Below are positions 17,737-25,600 of a DNA stretch of 33,220 nucleotides, one piece after another. The number at the start of each line of letters is the position of its first letter. Within the stretch, counting starts at the first letter, position 1. The notes under the pieces are model-generated. The model saw only the letters and a list, made by a program, of their open reading frames with translations, had not been told where the DNA came from and made no database searches. The translations under genes were made by a program, and so were the position numbers. The stretch is from Lachnospiraceae bacterium (GTDB taxonomy: Bacteria; Bacillota; Clostridia; Lachnospirales; Lachnospiraceae), in assembly GCA_015056725.1 (NCBI GenBank), contig SVFS01000024.1, forward strand, positions 1 through 33,220, in the 5' to 3' direction.

Positions 17737-19224
17737 TCATCTCAGAATTATAATATGAATCTCAGTACCTTTCCCTTGGATACTTTTGATGATCATCTTA
17801 CTTCCCGGATGCATTAATTTAATTCTTCTATAAATATTTCCAAGTCCTATATTCGAATGGGTATAATCCTCTTCCATTCTCGCCTGTACTCTATCTAACT
17901 CCTCTTCACTCATTCCGATTCCGGTGTCTTTTACCGAAATCTCAAGATTCTCTCCGTTTTCCCAAATACGGATATGGATGTTTCCGCCTTCTTCTTTCTT
18001 AGCAAGCCCATGAATTACTGCGTTTTCTACAAGCGGCTGCAATATAAAAGTCGGTATTTTTACTTGTTCTTCATCCGCATCACATTCAATTTCAAAGTGA
18101 ATACGGTCTCCAAAACGCATTTGCTGGATATACATATAGTCTCTTATAATTTTCAATTCCCTGAATAGTGCTGTGTCCGTTTCAGAGTTTTGCAAATTAT
18201 AGCGGAATAAGGAACTGAGTGCCTTTATCATCTGTCCTGTAGTTTCTGCATTTTCCAGCATCGCCATTCCGCCAATTACATTTAATGTATTGAACAGGAA
18301 ATGCGGATTTATTTGATTTCGAAGGGCTTCAAGCCGCATTGTTTCTACCCGTCGCTCTGCTTCCAACCTTTGTACTTCTTCATGATGGAGTTTATCAAGG
18401 GTTGCCCTGTTCTCCTCCATCGCCATAATATATTCTCTGGTGGAATACTTCATTTTATTGAAAGCCTGAACCAAATCTCCAAGCTCATCTTTATTATCTA
18501 CTGTTACATCTTCTATCTGAAACTCATTGGCTGCAATCTTTCTGGATGCATCAGCAAGCTTCGTAACCGGCTCAACAATTGCCTTGTTCATTGCCTTAGC
18601 AAGACCTGCCATACTAACCATTAAAAGCGTTCCAAAAGCAATTACAATCCATGGCGTAATAACAAGTGATGGTATCTTTTCCTGATAAATCTTACTGCTG
18701 TCTGCAATCGTTTCATCCATCAACTCATTTCCGTATTTTTGTAAATACGCCTGCATATCATACAGTTCATACAAACGTTCTACATAATTCGCCTGGTTTT
18801 CGTCATTATTCAAAAAAAATTCTCTCTGTTTCGCATATACCTCATAGCTGCTCCGTATGGACCAAGTATACGCATACCGTTCTTCACCAATTTGCGTATA
18901 GTTATAATTCAAAGCATATACCGAATCTCTTGTTTTCTCAATTGCCTCATCTAACAACACTTTTGTTTCTTCGTTTCCGTTTTTAACGTATTGTTCAAAC
19001 AGGTCCATTTCTGTTTCCAGAGATTGCAAATAGTCATTACATTTGTAATTTTCATTTAAGATCGTTCCAAAGTCGACCATAGAAAATTTAACAATCAAAA
19101 TATTAAACAAAATGGATAATGAAATAGACGCAAAAACAATCGCCGTAAATAATGCAATTTTGTTTTTAATTGTAAAAGCCCGCCAATTTTGCCGAATCTG
19201 CCTTATAAGCCCCATTCTTTTCAT
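17737..19224 (-). CDS. YesM-type sensor histidine kinase
   Basis: 495-residue membrane kinase. TM1 is about residues 22-46, an extracytoplasmic, mostly helical sensor of about 140 residues follows, then TM2 (about 187-207) and HAMP (about 208-262). A coiled coil leads to the His_kinase (LytS/YesM-type) domain with phospho-acceptor His308 in RNQINPHFLFNTLN. The HATPase has an N box (QPLVENAVIHG, about 396-406) and a G box (DTGIGM). The stop overlaps the regulator's upstream ATG. The sensor region is not a PAS or Cache domain that I can recognise, which fits indirect sensing through the tethered binding protein two genes downstream. Ribosome site GGAGAAGG precedes the ATG. Confidence 0.93.
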   Translation of the reverse strand: MKRMGLIRQIRQNWRAFTIKNKIALFTAIVFASISLSILFNILIVKFSMVDFGTILNENYKCNDYLQSLETEMDLFEQYVKNGNEETKVLLDEAIEKTRDSVYALNYNYTQIGEERYAYTWSIRSSYEVYAKQREFFLNNDENQANYVERLYELYDMQAYLQKYGNELMDETIADSSKIYQEKIPSLVITPWIVIAFGTLLMVSMAGLAKAMNKAIVEPVTKLADASRKIAANEFQIEDVTVDNKDELGDLVQAFNKMKYSTREYIMAMEENRATLDKLHHEEVQRLEAERRVETMRLEALRNQINPHFLFNTLNVIGGMAMLENAETTGQMIKALSSLFRYNLQNSETDTALFRELKIIRDYMYIQQMRFGDRIHFEIECDADEEQVKIPTFILQPLVENAVIHGLAKKEEGGNIHIRIWENGENLEISVKDTGIGMSEEELDRVQARMEEDYTHSNIGLGNIYRRIKLMHPGSKMIIKSIQGKGTEIHIIILR

Positions 19225-19251
19225 GCCTTCTCCATTTTATTTAAATATGCA

Positions 19252-19296
19252 AAATGCAAAACCATAGAAGCTCTTTTGCACTATGGCTTTGCATTT
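19252..19296 (-). repeat. Stem-loop between the transporter segment and the kinase gene
   Basis: Arms 19252-19267 and 19281-19296 pair over 16 bp on the minus strand (one G-U pair) around a 13-base loop. The hairpin lies after the YcxB-like gene stop (19322) and before the kinase start (19224). The tail is AT-rich but lacks a solid U run, so it may be a weak terminator or mRNA processing/stabilising element. Just upstream on the same strand is a short tandem A-rich repeat (AAATGAAAAAG twice plus a partial copy, about 19293-19320). Confidence 0.6.
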
Positions 19297-19321
19297 CTTT
19301 TTCATTTCTTTTTCATTTCGT

Positions 19322-19789
19322 TTATTGTATCTTGGACTGAATAAATGCCCAAAAATCCTGTTTTTGTTTTCCAAGCATACGATTTGTAATAATATAACCA
19401 TGCTTTGCATCAGAGCGTACAATTACCATATTATATTCTTTTGTGACACTTGTAATTTTCTTCCATGGGATACTCTGTGCCTGTGTTCCCACTTCCACAA
19501 GAAGTCCTCTGTCATCAAATGTCAGTACCAGATTTTCCGGTATCATCATCGCCTGTCCTCTTGCTCTCAAATATACAAAGAACGGTTGCAGAACAGGAAA
19601 TAAAATGCATCCGAAAAACAACAGTACTTCTACCGCATCACCGGCTGTTTTTCCAAAACGATATACCAGAGCAAACATTGCCAATGTAAATACGATATTG
19701 CATATGCCTACTGTCGAATGATAAGTGTGGTGCATGGACAGCAACCAAAAATCAGATGGTTTTACTTTATTTTCAAATCGATATGTCAT
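19322..19789 (-). CDS. YcxB-like small membrane protein
   Basis: 155-residue protein with two transmembrane helices (about residues 27-45 and 50-72) and a C-terminal cytoplasmic PH-like domain. The stretch LTFDDRGLLVEVGTQAQSIPWKKITSVTKEYNMVIV is the pattern seen in YcxB-like C-terminal domains (given here in parts: LTFDDRGLLVEVG, then SIPWKKITSV). The function of that family is not established. It lies 49 bases after dctM and before a hairpin and the kinase gene, so it probably shares the transporter transcript. It could be an incidental membrane protein or an accessory to signalling; nothing in the sequence decides. Confidence 0.7.
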   Translation of the reverse strand: MTYRFENKVKPSDFWLLSMHHTYHSTVGICNIVFTLAMFALVYRFGKTAGDAVEVLLFFGCILFPVLQPFFVYLRARGQAMMIPENLVLTFDDRGLLVEVGTQAQSIPWKKITSVTKEYNMVIVRSDAKHGYIITNRMLGKQKQDFWAFIQSKIQ

Positions 19790-19838
19790 AAAAATCCAAA
19801 CCTTTATTGATATAGCATAAAACTATTTAATCACATAA

Positions 19839-21134
19839 TTATTTCATAAATAAATTCGGCAGGAACATACTGATTCCCGGAATAAATGTAAGAAGCAGTA
19901 ATACTACGATCATGCAAAGGTAGAACGGTAATGTTGCTTTAACAACACGTTCCATTTTAACTTTACCTACAGCAGAACCGATGAAAAGAACTGCACCTAC
20001 AGGTGGTGTCAATAAACCGATACCACAGTTGAGAATCATCATGATACCGAACTGAATCGGATTAATACCAATACTGGTTGCAATCGGTAATAAGATAGGT
20101 GTAGCAATCAAAATGATTGGAGCCATATCCATAATACAACCAAGAACAAGTAAAATCAGGTTTAATAAAATAGCAATCACGTATGGGTTATCAGAAACAC
20201 CAATAATTGCTTTTGCTGCCATATCCGGTACGTGTAAAGTTGTTAAACAGAAACCAAAGATACTGGATGTGGAAATCAAAATAAGTACTACGGATAAGAT
20301 ATCAACACATTTTTCCAGTTCCTGCCATACACCTTTCCATGTAAGACCTCTGTAAATAAATACAGAAACAATCAAGCTGTAGATAACGGCAATCGCTGCA
20401 GATTCTGTAGCAGTAAACCAACCGCCTACTACACCAACTACTACGATGATGATTGCTGCCAGTGCCCAGAAAGATACGGATAACTGTTTGATTAATGCCT
20501 TAAAGCTGAACTTATCTCCTTTTGGATAATGTCTCTTTTTAGAGATAATGTAAGAACCAATCATTAAGGAAATAGCAAGCATTGCGCCCGGAATATAACC
20601 TGCCAGGAATAAACTACCTACAGAAATACCGCCGGCACTCATTGCGTAAATTACCATGTTATGACTTGGAGGTACTAAAAGGCCTTCACAAGAAGAAGTA
20701 ATGGTAACTGCTGTCGAGAAGTCATCATCATATCCCTGATCAACCATCATAGGAATTAAGATACTTCCAAGAGAAGCTGTATCTGCGGAAGCAGAACCGG
20801 AAATACCACCGAAGAAGTAAGAAGCAACGATATTTACCATCGCCATACCACCGGTCATCCATCCTACACAGGCATTTGCCAGTGCAATCAGTTTCTCCGA
20901 TATACCACCGGAGCCCATCAGACATCCCATGGTAATAAAGAACGGTACCGCCATCAAACTGAAGGAACGAATACCTTTTACCATTTGCTGACATACAGTA
21001 ATAAGCGGTTTATCCATTGCGATTAAGCAGAACATAGAAGACAATGCAACTGCATATGCAATCGGAAAACGAAGGAGAATCATAATAAGAAAACTGCCAA
21101 GTAATACTAAAATCGCTAATTGTTGAGCATCCAT
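19839..21134 (-). CDS. dctM: TRAP transporter large permease (DctM)
   Basis: 431-residue inner-membrane permease with about 12 hydrophobic segments, the ion-coupled translocation subunit of a tripartite ATP-independent periplasmic transporter. Family blocks include FFGGISGSASADTASLGSILIPMM (in parts: FFGGISGSASADTASLG, SILIPMM), TITSSCEGLLVPPSHN and the late GIGLLTPPVGAVLF. Length is typical (about 425-435). Its ATG overlaps the dctQ stop by one base (TAATG), so the two membrane subunits are translationally coupled. Substrate is inferred to be galacturonate and/or glucuronate from the downstream catabolic genes. Confidence 0.95.
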   Translation of the reverse strand: MDAQQLAILVLLGSFLIMILLRFPIAYAVALSSMFCLIAMDKPLITVCQQMVKGIRSFSLMAVPFFITMGCLMGSGGISEKLIALANACVGWMTGGMAMVNIVASYFFGGISGSASADTASLGSILIPMMVDQGYDDDFSTAVTITSSCEGLLVPPSHNMVIYAMSAGGISVGSLFLAGYIPGAMLAISLMIGSYIISKKRHYPKGDKFSFKALIKQLSVSFWALAAIIIVVVGVVGGWFTATESAAIAVIYSLIVSVFIYRGLTWKGVWQELEKCVDILSVVLILISTSSIFGFCLTTLHVPDMAAKAIIGVSDNPYVIAILLNLILLVLGCIMDMAPIILIATPILLPIATSIGINPIQFGIMMILNCGIGLLTPPVGAVLFIGSAVGKVKMERVVKATLPFYLCMIVVLLLLTFIPGISMFLPNLFMK

Positions 21135-21658
21135 TATTCATTTTCCTCCTTTACGCAAATTTCTCTGATACGCTGATATAATTTTTCTATCTGGAAAATC
21201 AGCATTGCAACACCTGCCATTGGTACAGGCAGATACATCCAGAATCTGGATACCTTAGGCATACTTGTGAAAGTCGCCTTTGCACCGATACCTGTTGCAT
21301 ATTCCCAACCTACAGTAATCATAACTACTGCCAGTGCAAGCACCATAATGTCGGCCAGAAAATCAAGGAAAATCAAAACCTTTTTCGGCAAATATCTGTC
21401 GAAAGCATCCATACGAATATGGGCACCTCTACGGATAGCCAACGCCGCTGATAATACCGCCATATAAGACATCAATGTAAGCACCACTTCTTCACTCCAT
21501 GCCGGATCATCGATAAACGGTACATAACGGCCAAGTACAGCATAAGAAGTGATAGCAATATCTGCTACCAACAGTACTTTACAAATACAAAGTACTGCTT
21601 TGTACAGGATGTCATACAGGGGTTTAATCTTATCAATTGTCTTAAAAACAGATGACAT
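21134..21658 (-). CDS. dctQ: TRAP transporter small permease (DctQ)
   Basis: 174-residue membrane protein with four hydrophobic helices, matching the DctQ small subunit. Recognisable features are the early TSYAVLGRYVPFIDDPAWSE block with the family's conserved R-Y and W-x-E, and the following LRRGAHIRMD-like sequence (IRRGAHIRMDAF). Start chosen at ATG 21658, preceded by GGAGGAGAAGG; the frame stays open for 23 more codons upstream, but those run through the hairpin after dctP and have no ribosome site. It is coupled to dctM by TAATG. Confidence 0.92.
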   Translation of the reverse strand: MSSVFKTIDKIKPLYDILYKAVLCICKVLLVADIAITSYAVLGRYVPFIDDPAWSEEVVLTLMSYMAVLSAALAIRRGAHIRMDAFDRYLPKKVLIFLDFLADIMVLALAVVMITVGWEYATGIGAKATFTSMPKVSRFWMYLPVPMAGVAMLIFQIEKLYQRIREICVKEENE

Positions 21659-21683
21659 AACCTTCTCCTCCCACTCCATCTGA

Positions 21684-21718
21684 AAAATATAGGGCACAGA
21701 GATCACTCCCTGTGCCCT
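21684..21718 (-). terminator. Stem-loop with U run between dctP and dctQ
   Basis: On the minus strand AGGGCACAG pairs with CUGUGCCCU (21710-21718 and 21691-21699) around a 10-base loop, then AUA and five U. It resembles a leaky intrinsic terminator or 3' stabiliser. Such an element would leave much more dctP message than dctQM message, as is usual for binding-protein genes at the head of transporter operons. Confidence 0.75.
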
Positions 21719-21769
21719 CAAACACATTTTACTTTATTTCACTATGTAAAATCTATAGTTTGTTTGAAA

Positions 21770-22867
21770 TTACTGAAGATCTAAGATCTGCTGATATACA
21801 TCTTCAAGACCTGCTGTCTGTTCTTCGATAACAGATTTTGTAGCTTCCTGCCATGGTGTAATATCTGTAACTTCAACAATCTTTGTACCTTCAGCTTTTA
21901 ATTCTTCAAGTACTTTTGCTTCAGCGTCTGCAGAGATCTGTTTGTTGTATGCAGATGCAACTTTACCAGCTTCAACGAGAACATTCTGCTGTTCTTCTGT
22001 TAATTTATCCCATGCTTCATCTGTGATGATAACCTGAATAGCACCAAGTGTATGACCATCAAGGATCATTGTACCAGCTACTTCCTGGAATGCATTAGAT
22101 TTGTAGTTAGCGATTGGCTGTTCAGCACCGTCTACTACACCTGTCTGTAATGCAGAGTATAATTCACCGAAAGCTACTACTGTTGGAGATGCACCAAGAC
22201 CTTCTACAAGACCGTTCATAACAGGGTCATCAGATACACGAAGTTTTAAGCCTGCTAAATCTTCAATAGAGTTAAGTTCTGTAGCTGTGAAGAAATGACG
22301 GAAACCTTCTTCTCCGTAGAATAAACCTCTTACACCACTTCCGTTAACCTGTGGCTCAAGAAGGAAATCGCTTGCTAAATCAGATTCTGCGAAATTCCAG
22401 AAATGTTCACGGCTTACGAATGTGTAAGGAAGAGATAATAATTTGGATTTCTGTCCGCCGTAGCTTGTTAAAGCGAAAGCAGAGATACGGGACATATCAA
22501 TTGTGCCAGCGCCACCGAGCATAGCGTCAAGTACGTCGTTTTCTGCACCTAATACACCACTGTGCTGGATGTCGATGATGATAGAACCATTAGACATTTC
22601 TTCTACTGTTTCTTTGAACTTTGTAGCTGTCTGTCCAACGATAGAATCAAGTGGATTAACTTCTGCGTATACTAATGTAACTGCTTCTGCTGCTGGAGCT
22701 GCTTCTTCTGCTGCTGGAGCTTCTGCTTCTGCTGCTGGAGCTTCTGTTGCTGCCGGAGCTTCTGTTGCTGCCGGAGCTGCTGGTGCTTCTGGCTCTTTAA
22801 GACCACATGCTGTAAGAGAAGCAACCATTGCTACACATAAAAGTGCTGCTAATAATTTCTTTTTCAT
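21770..22867 (-). CDS. dctP: TRAP transporter substrate-binding lipoprotein (DctP)
   Basis: 365-residue extracellular binding protein. The signal peptide ends in a lipobox, LTAC, with Cys21 for lipid anchoring. A low-complexity Ala/Pro/Glu linker follows (about 25-62), then the SBP family 7 domain. Typical blocks are ATKFKETVEEMSNGSI, the Arg-bearing DLAGLKLRVSDDPV and ALQTGVVDGAEQPIANYKS. It delivers the substrate to DctQ/M. AGGAGG ribosome site; strong hairpin after the stop. It is the first gene of the uronate run, with a possible promoter at 22923-22952. The binding domain probably recognises uronates, judged from gene context. Confidence 0.93.
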   Translation of the reverse strand: MKKKLLAALLCVAMVASLTACGLKEPEAPAAPAATEAPAATEAPAAEAEAPAAEEAAPAAEAVTLVYAEVNPLDSIVGQTATKFKETVEEMSNGSIIIDIQHSGVLGAENDVLDAMLGGAGTIDMSRISAFALTSYGGQKSKLLSLPYTFVSREHFWNFAESDLASDFLLEPQVNGSGVRGLFYGEEGFRHFFTATELNSIEDLAGLKLRVSDDPVMNGLVEGLGASPTVVAFGELYSALQTGVVDGAEQPIANYKSNAFQEVAGTMILDGHTLGAIQVIITDEAWDKLTEEQQNVLVEAGKVASAYNKQISADAEAKVLEELKAEGTKIVEVTDITPWQEATKSVIEEQTAGLEDVYQQILDLQ

Positions 22868-22922
22868 TCTTATTCCCTCCTGAAAAGATTGTTAAACATT
22901 CGGGCACTTCGCCCTTACCACT

Positions 22923-22952
22923 ATTATCAAGGAGAGACTTGTCTTCCGTAAA
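22923..22952 (-). promoter_or_regulatory. Candidate promoter of the TRAP/uronate genes
   Basis: Minus strand TTTACG (22947-22952) and GATAAT (22923-22928), spacing 18, about 55 bases before dctP. The -35 box is part of a direct repeat (TTACGGT-TTACGGA), the sort of arrangement bound by AraC-type regulators such as the one encoded at 16916. A small hairpin GGGC-GAAGU-GCCC lies in the leader at 22902-22914. Seen by eye; no other copy of the repeat was found upstream of other genes here. Confidence 0.35.
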
Positions 22953-22983
22953 CCGTAAAATTTTAATTTATATAGTAGATTTT

Positions 22984-24174
22984 TTACAAATCAACATTTT
23001 TCTTTCGTAAATAAGTTACATATCCTGCCAATCCCAATATGCAAATCATGTCAATAATTACCACAAATACAACCGATTGCATTCCATAATAAATACCGGA
23101 AGTTTCTGCAATTTTTCCGATAATGGACGGCATAAGGATAGAACCCGTACTTGCAATTGTCAAAATAAAACTCCATGCAAGGGAATACTTCTGGATAATT
23201 GTTCCTGTAAAAGAAACCGTGGTCGGATAAATTCCCGACATGCTAAAGCCAAAGCCCATAATTCCCAAAAGAATCCATTTTGTCGTAGTTCCAAATAAAA
23301 GAAGTATGAAAAATCCTACAAGTCCAACTCCCATCAACACTAAAAGCTTTTCTTTCTTTACCTTAGAGGATGCCCATGCCACAAGCAGTCTTCCCACTAA
23401 AATCATAATCCAAAGCACACTTGCGGTTACCTGTGAAAGAGACTCCGGTAAAAGACCTGTATCTTTAAAATATGTAATCATCCAACCGATAACGCCCTGC
23501 TCTGCGCATAAATAAAAGAACAGCGTAAGTGTACACACATAGAATAACGGTTCTTTAAAGAAACCGAACCCTGCACCGTCTTTCTTTTCCTGTTTCACTA
23601 CCTTATCATTTTCAAGCGGAATAATATAATACATGCACCAGCTCAAAACACCCATAGCAAGCATAAAATAGCATGCATATATCCAGTTTGCTTCATTAGA
23701 TGCCGTAATCGCCAATAAGATAAGCGGGAATGCAAAAGCACCGATGGCAAACATCGCATGTAAACCATTCATAATAGAAGCTTTTCCCGGTGCAAGCTCG
23801 TTAATCGCTTTATTGCAGAAATTACTGGTAGCACCTCTTGCAACACCGGTTAAGAAAAATGCCGCTGCTATAAAAAGCGGATTCTCTCCCAGAATGATCA
23901 ACAGATACGATAATGCAAAAAATGAATTAAAAATCAAAATGCTCTTCTTTCTGCCAATCCATATCGGTAACGCACCACTAATAAAGCTGGACAAAAGGTT
24001 TCCTACGGAATGTAAGCTTACTATCATTCCACAAAATACATATTCCAATCCTTTGGCATCTCTGATAAACGGCAATAATGAGCCTATCGAAAGTGCCAGC
24101 ATACCATTTACGACAAAAACGCCATAACTACAAATAAACTGTTTTTTCTTTGCACTATTTTGTAAAAACTCCAT
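22984..24174 (-). CDS. MFS permease (sugar-type)
   Basis: 396-residue major facilitator with 12 predicted membrane helices. A central cytoplasmic loop (about residues 192-208, rich in Lys/Glu) separates the two halves, and the inter-helix 2-3 motif ISGALPIWIGRKKSILI is a form of the MFS G-x3-D/[GR]-R-[KR] loop. General resemblance is to fucose/glucose permease-type MFS carriers, but the substrate is unclear. It starts 11 bases after the reverse transcriptase stop, and its ribosome site (GAGGAC) abuts that stop, so it can be read from the same transcript. It may be an extra uronate or oligosaccharide importer or belong to another pathway. Confidence 0.85.
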   Translation of the reverse strand: MEFLQNSAKKKQFICSYGVFVVNGMLALSIGSLLPFIRDAKGLEYVFCGMIVSLHSVGNLLSSFISGALPIWIGRKKSILIFNSFFALSYLLIILGENPLFIAAAFFLTGVARGATSNFCNKAINELAPGKASIMNGLHAMFAIGAFAFPLILLAITASNEANWIYACYFMLAMGVLSWCMYYIIPLENDKVVKQEKKDGAGFGFFKEPLFYVCTLTLFFYLCAEQGVIGWMITYFKDTGLLPESLSQVTASVLWIMILVGRLLVAWASSKVKKEKLLVLMGVGLVGFFILLLFGTTTKWILLGIMGFGFSMSGIYPTTVSFTGTIIQKYSLAWSFILTIASTGSILMPSIIGKIAETSGIYYGMQSVVFVVIIDMICILGLAGYVTYLRKKNVDL

Positions 24175-24185
24175 TTCTTTGTCCT

Positions 24186-25415
24186 CTACATTTCTTTTTG
24201 TTTATAGTGTTTATAGTGTTCATAGTATTCATGAACCAGGCTTTGGTAGCCCCATTTTTTCATTTGTTCATAGGATGTCCTATAGTTCCCCTTATAGTGA
24301 CGGCCTGTAACGCAGTATCTGACATATTGCTGCATATACGCATCTATCTCTTTTAAACCAATATCTGTAGTCAGACACGAAAAAAACCACCTGCTCCAGG
24401 AAAACTCCGTACCATCGCCGCTATCATAAAGTTTTCTGTTCATTGCCCGGACAAATCCTTTGGCCGCTCGTTCTCCATCCAGATTCTTTTTCTCCGACCA
24501 TCTGCGAAGGGCATGGGCTTTTCGTTTTATTTTGTCTTTCATTTTTTGTATCGTCGCAGCAGATAAGTCCACACTGCCGTGTCGGAAACAAAAGCCCAAA
24601 AACTCAAATCCTTCTTCCGGTTTGCTGATATGTACTTTCTTCGGATTTAATTGCAGTTGTTTTTCTTTAAGCCATTGATATAACTGCTCTTTTCTCCGTT
24701 CCAGTTCTGTATCAGTATCTGCAAACAATAAAATATCATCAGAATACCGAAAATACAATACATTTTCTTTCTCAAAAAAATGATCCATGTCCATCAGATA
24801 CACATTTGCCAGAAACGGTGAAATCGGTGTTCCCGCCATGGCACCACGTTTTTCCCTAATACATTTTTCTATTCCGTCTTCACTGACAACCGCTACATCC
24901 GCAGTCAATAATCTCTCTAAAAAATCAAATAGTTTTCCATCCTCTTGCCTCAAAAAAGATAATTGGTTTAAAAGCTGATGTACATTAATGGAATTAAAAT
25001 AATTGCTGATATCTACTTTCAAACAATACTTTTTTTCTATTCCACTTGTTTTACGAAGCCGTTTCACTGCATCTTTTACCCCATAATTTCTACGGAACGC
25101 ATAACAATTATCCGCAAAAACAGTATCGTAACGATATAATAAATATGCCTGCAATTTCAAAAGCATACTGAAATCTCCGGCAAAAGAATATACAACCCTC
25201 TTTTTTGATGCACCAAGTTTATTAATCTCCTTCTTATAAGGAGATGGTAAATTTCCCCCTGACGCAAGTTCCAAAAGTACCGGCTGATATCTTTTCTGTC
25301 CGATATATTCCTCCAGTTCTTTTTGCTCTTTGTCGGATAAATGTTGTTTTTCTATTTTGTACTCTAAAAATTCCTGCCATACTTCTGGCAGGAACTGTTT
25401 ATCCCATAACTCCAT
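24186..25415 (-). CDS. Stand-alone reverse transcriptase, unassigned group
   Basis: 409-residue RNA-directed DNA polymerase. Motifs in order: KVDISNYFNSI (catalytic Asp135), RGAMAGTPISPFLANVYL (190-207), FRYSDDILLFAD (catalytic Asp226-Asp227), LQLNPKK (254-260) and FEFLGFCF (270-277). A helical thumb and a C-terminal block WSRWFF...YVRYCVTGRHYKGNYR...GYQSLVHEYY (340-398) follow. There is no HNH endonuclease or maturase domain as in group II introns, no retron-type NAxxH motif or thumb VTG element that I can align, and no DGR-type motif 4 or variable-repeat target. The last codons are a degenerate 9-base tandem repeat (HYEHYKHYK-like tail). A structured RNA element lies 25 bases upstream. Probably a defence-type (DRT/retron-like) or domesticated RT. 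Confidence 0.9.
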   Translation of the reverse strand: MELWDKQFLPEVWQEFLEYKIEKQHLSDKEQKELEEYIGQKRYQPVLLELASGGNLPSPYKKEINKLGASKKRVVYSFAGDFSMLLKLQAYLLYRYDTVFADNCYAFRRNYGVKDAVKRLRKTSGIEKKYCLKVDISNYFNSINVHQLLNQLSFLRQEDGKLFDFLERLLTADVAVVSEDGIEKCIREKRGAMAGTPISPFLANVYLMDMDHFFEKENVLYFRYSDDILLFADTDTELERRKEQLYQWLKEKQLQLNPKKVHISKPEEGFEFLGFCFRHGSVDLSAATIQKMKDKIKRKAHALRRWSEKKNLDGERAAKGFVRAMNRKLYDSGDGTEFSWSRWFFSCLTTDIGLKEIDAYMQQYVRYCVTGRHYKGNYRTSYEQMKKWGYQSLVHEYYEHYKHYKQKEM

Positions 25416-25440
25416 TTCCGTTTCCCCAATTAAGCTTATA

Positions 25441-25591
25441 AAAAAAGAAAGAGAAATAACTTTGAAGGAAACAAAGCGTGCTTGTTTCTACCAGACTGAA
25501 CATATCCCTGCTACCTGCAAAGCACCTTTCGGAATAGGATATGCTTCATCCATCACAGGTGTAACTACCGTCACATTTCTCTTTCTTTTCT
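25441..25591 (-). ncRNA. Putative structured RNA associated with the reverse transcriptase
   Basis: The 185-base gap upstream of the RT gene is closed by a perfect 15-bp inverted repeat (25443-25457 and 25575-25589) that extends to 17 bp with one G-U pair. Between the arms lie 117 bases that fold on the minus strand into three hairpins. H1 is GUGAC-GGUA-GUUAC (25561-25574). H2 has a 10-bp stem AGCAUAUCCU/GGGAUAUGUU (25499-25545) enclosing a CC-GAAA-GG tetraloop. H3 is GAAACAAG/CUUUGUUUC with one bulge (25468-25488). The layout (long closing arms, several hairpins, RT start 25 bases downstream) is that of a retron msr-msd or DRT-type template RNA. RNA status is inferred; no promoter is obvious. 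Confidence 0.6.
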
Positions 25592-25600
25592 ATCACTAAT

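Noticed and set aside
21659-21727. Longer DctQ start at 21727
   Set aside because: The extra codons are translated hairpin sequence after dctP; the strong ribosome site belongs to the ATG at 21658.
22680-22800. Tandem repeat in dctP as a possible regulatory repeat
   Set aside because: It encodes an Ala/Pro/Glu linker after the lipobox, a common feature of Gram-positive binding lipoproteins.
25330-25599. Plus-strand open frame of 89 codons across the RT start and the RNA element
   Set aside because: It lies antisense to the RT gene and the inverted repeat, has no ribosome site, and its composition follows the repeat arms. Kept only as an observation about the loop.
24186-25600. Diversity-generating retroelement
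   Set aside because: Motif 4 reads GTPISP rather than the DGR-type SQ form; no Avd-like helical-bundle gene, lectin-fold target or template/variable repeat pair was seen in the window.
24186-25600. Group II intron
   Set aside because: No domain V-like hairpin, intron boundaries, maturase or HNH domain was found; the neighbouring genes are not interrupted.
24186-25600. Canonical retron
   Set aside because: The RNA layout is similar, but the RT lacks an alignable NAxxH motif and thumb VTG element; the only VTG lies in an unrelated C-terminal block. Left as an unassigned RT.
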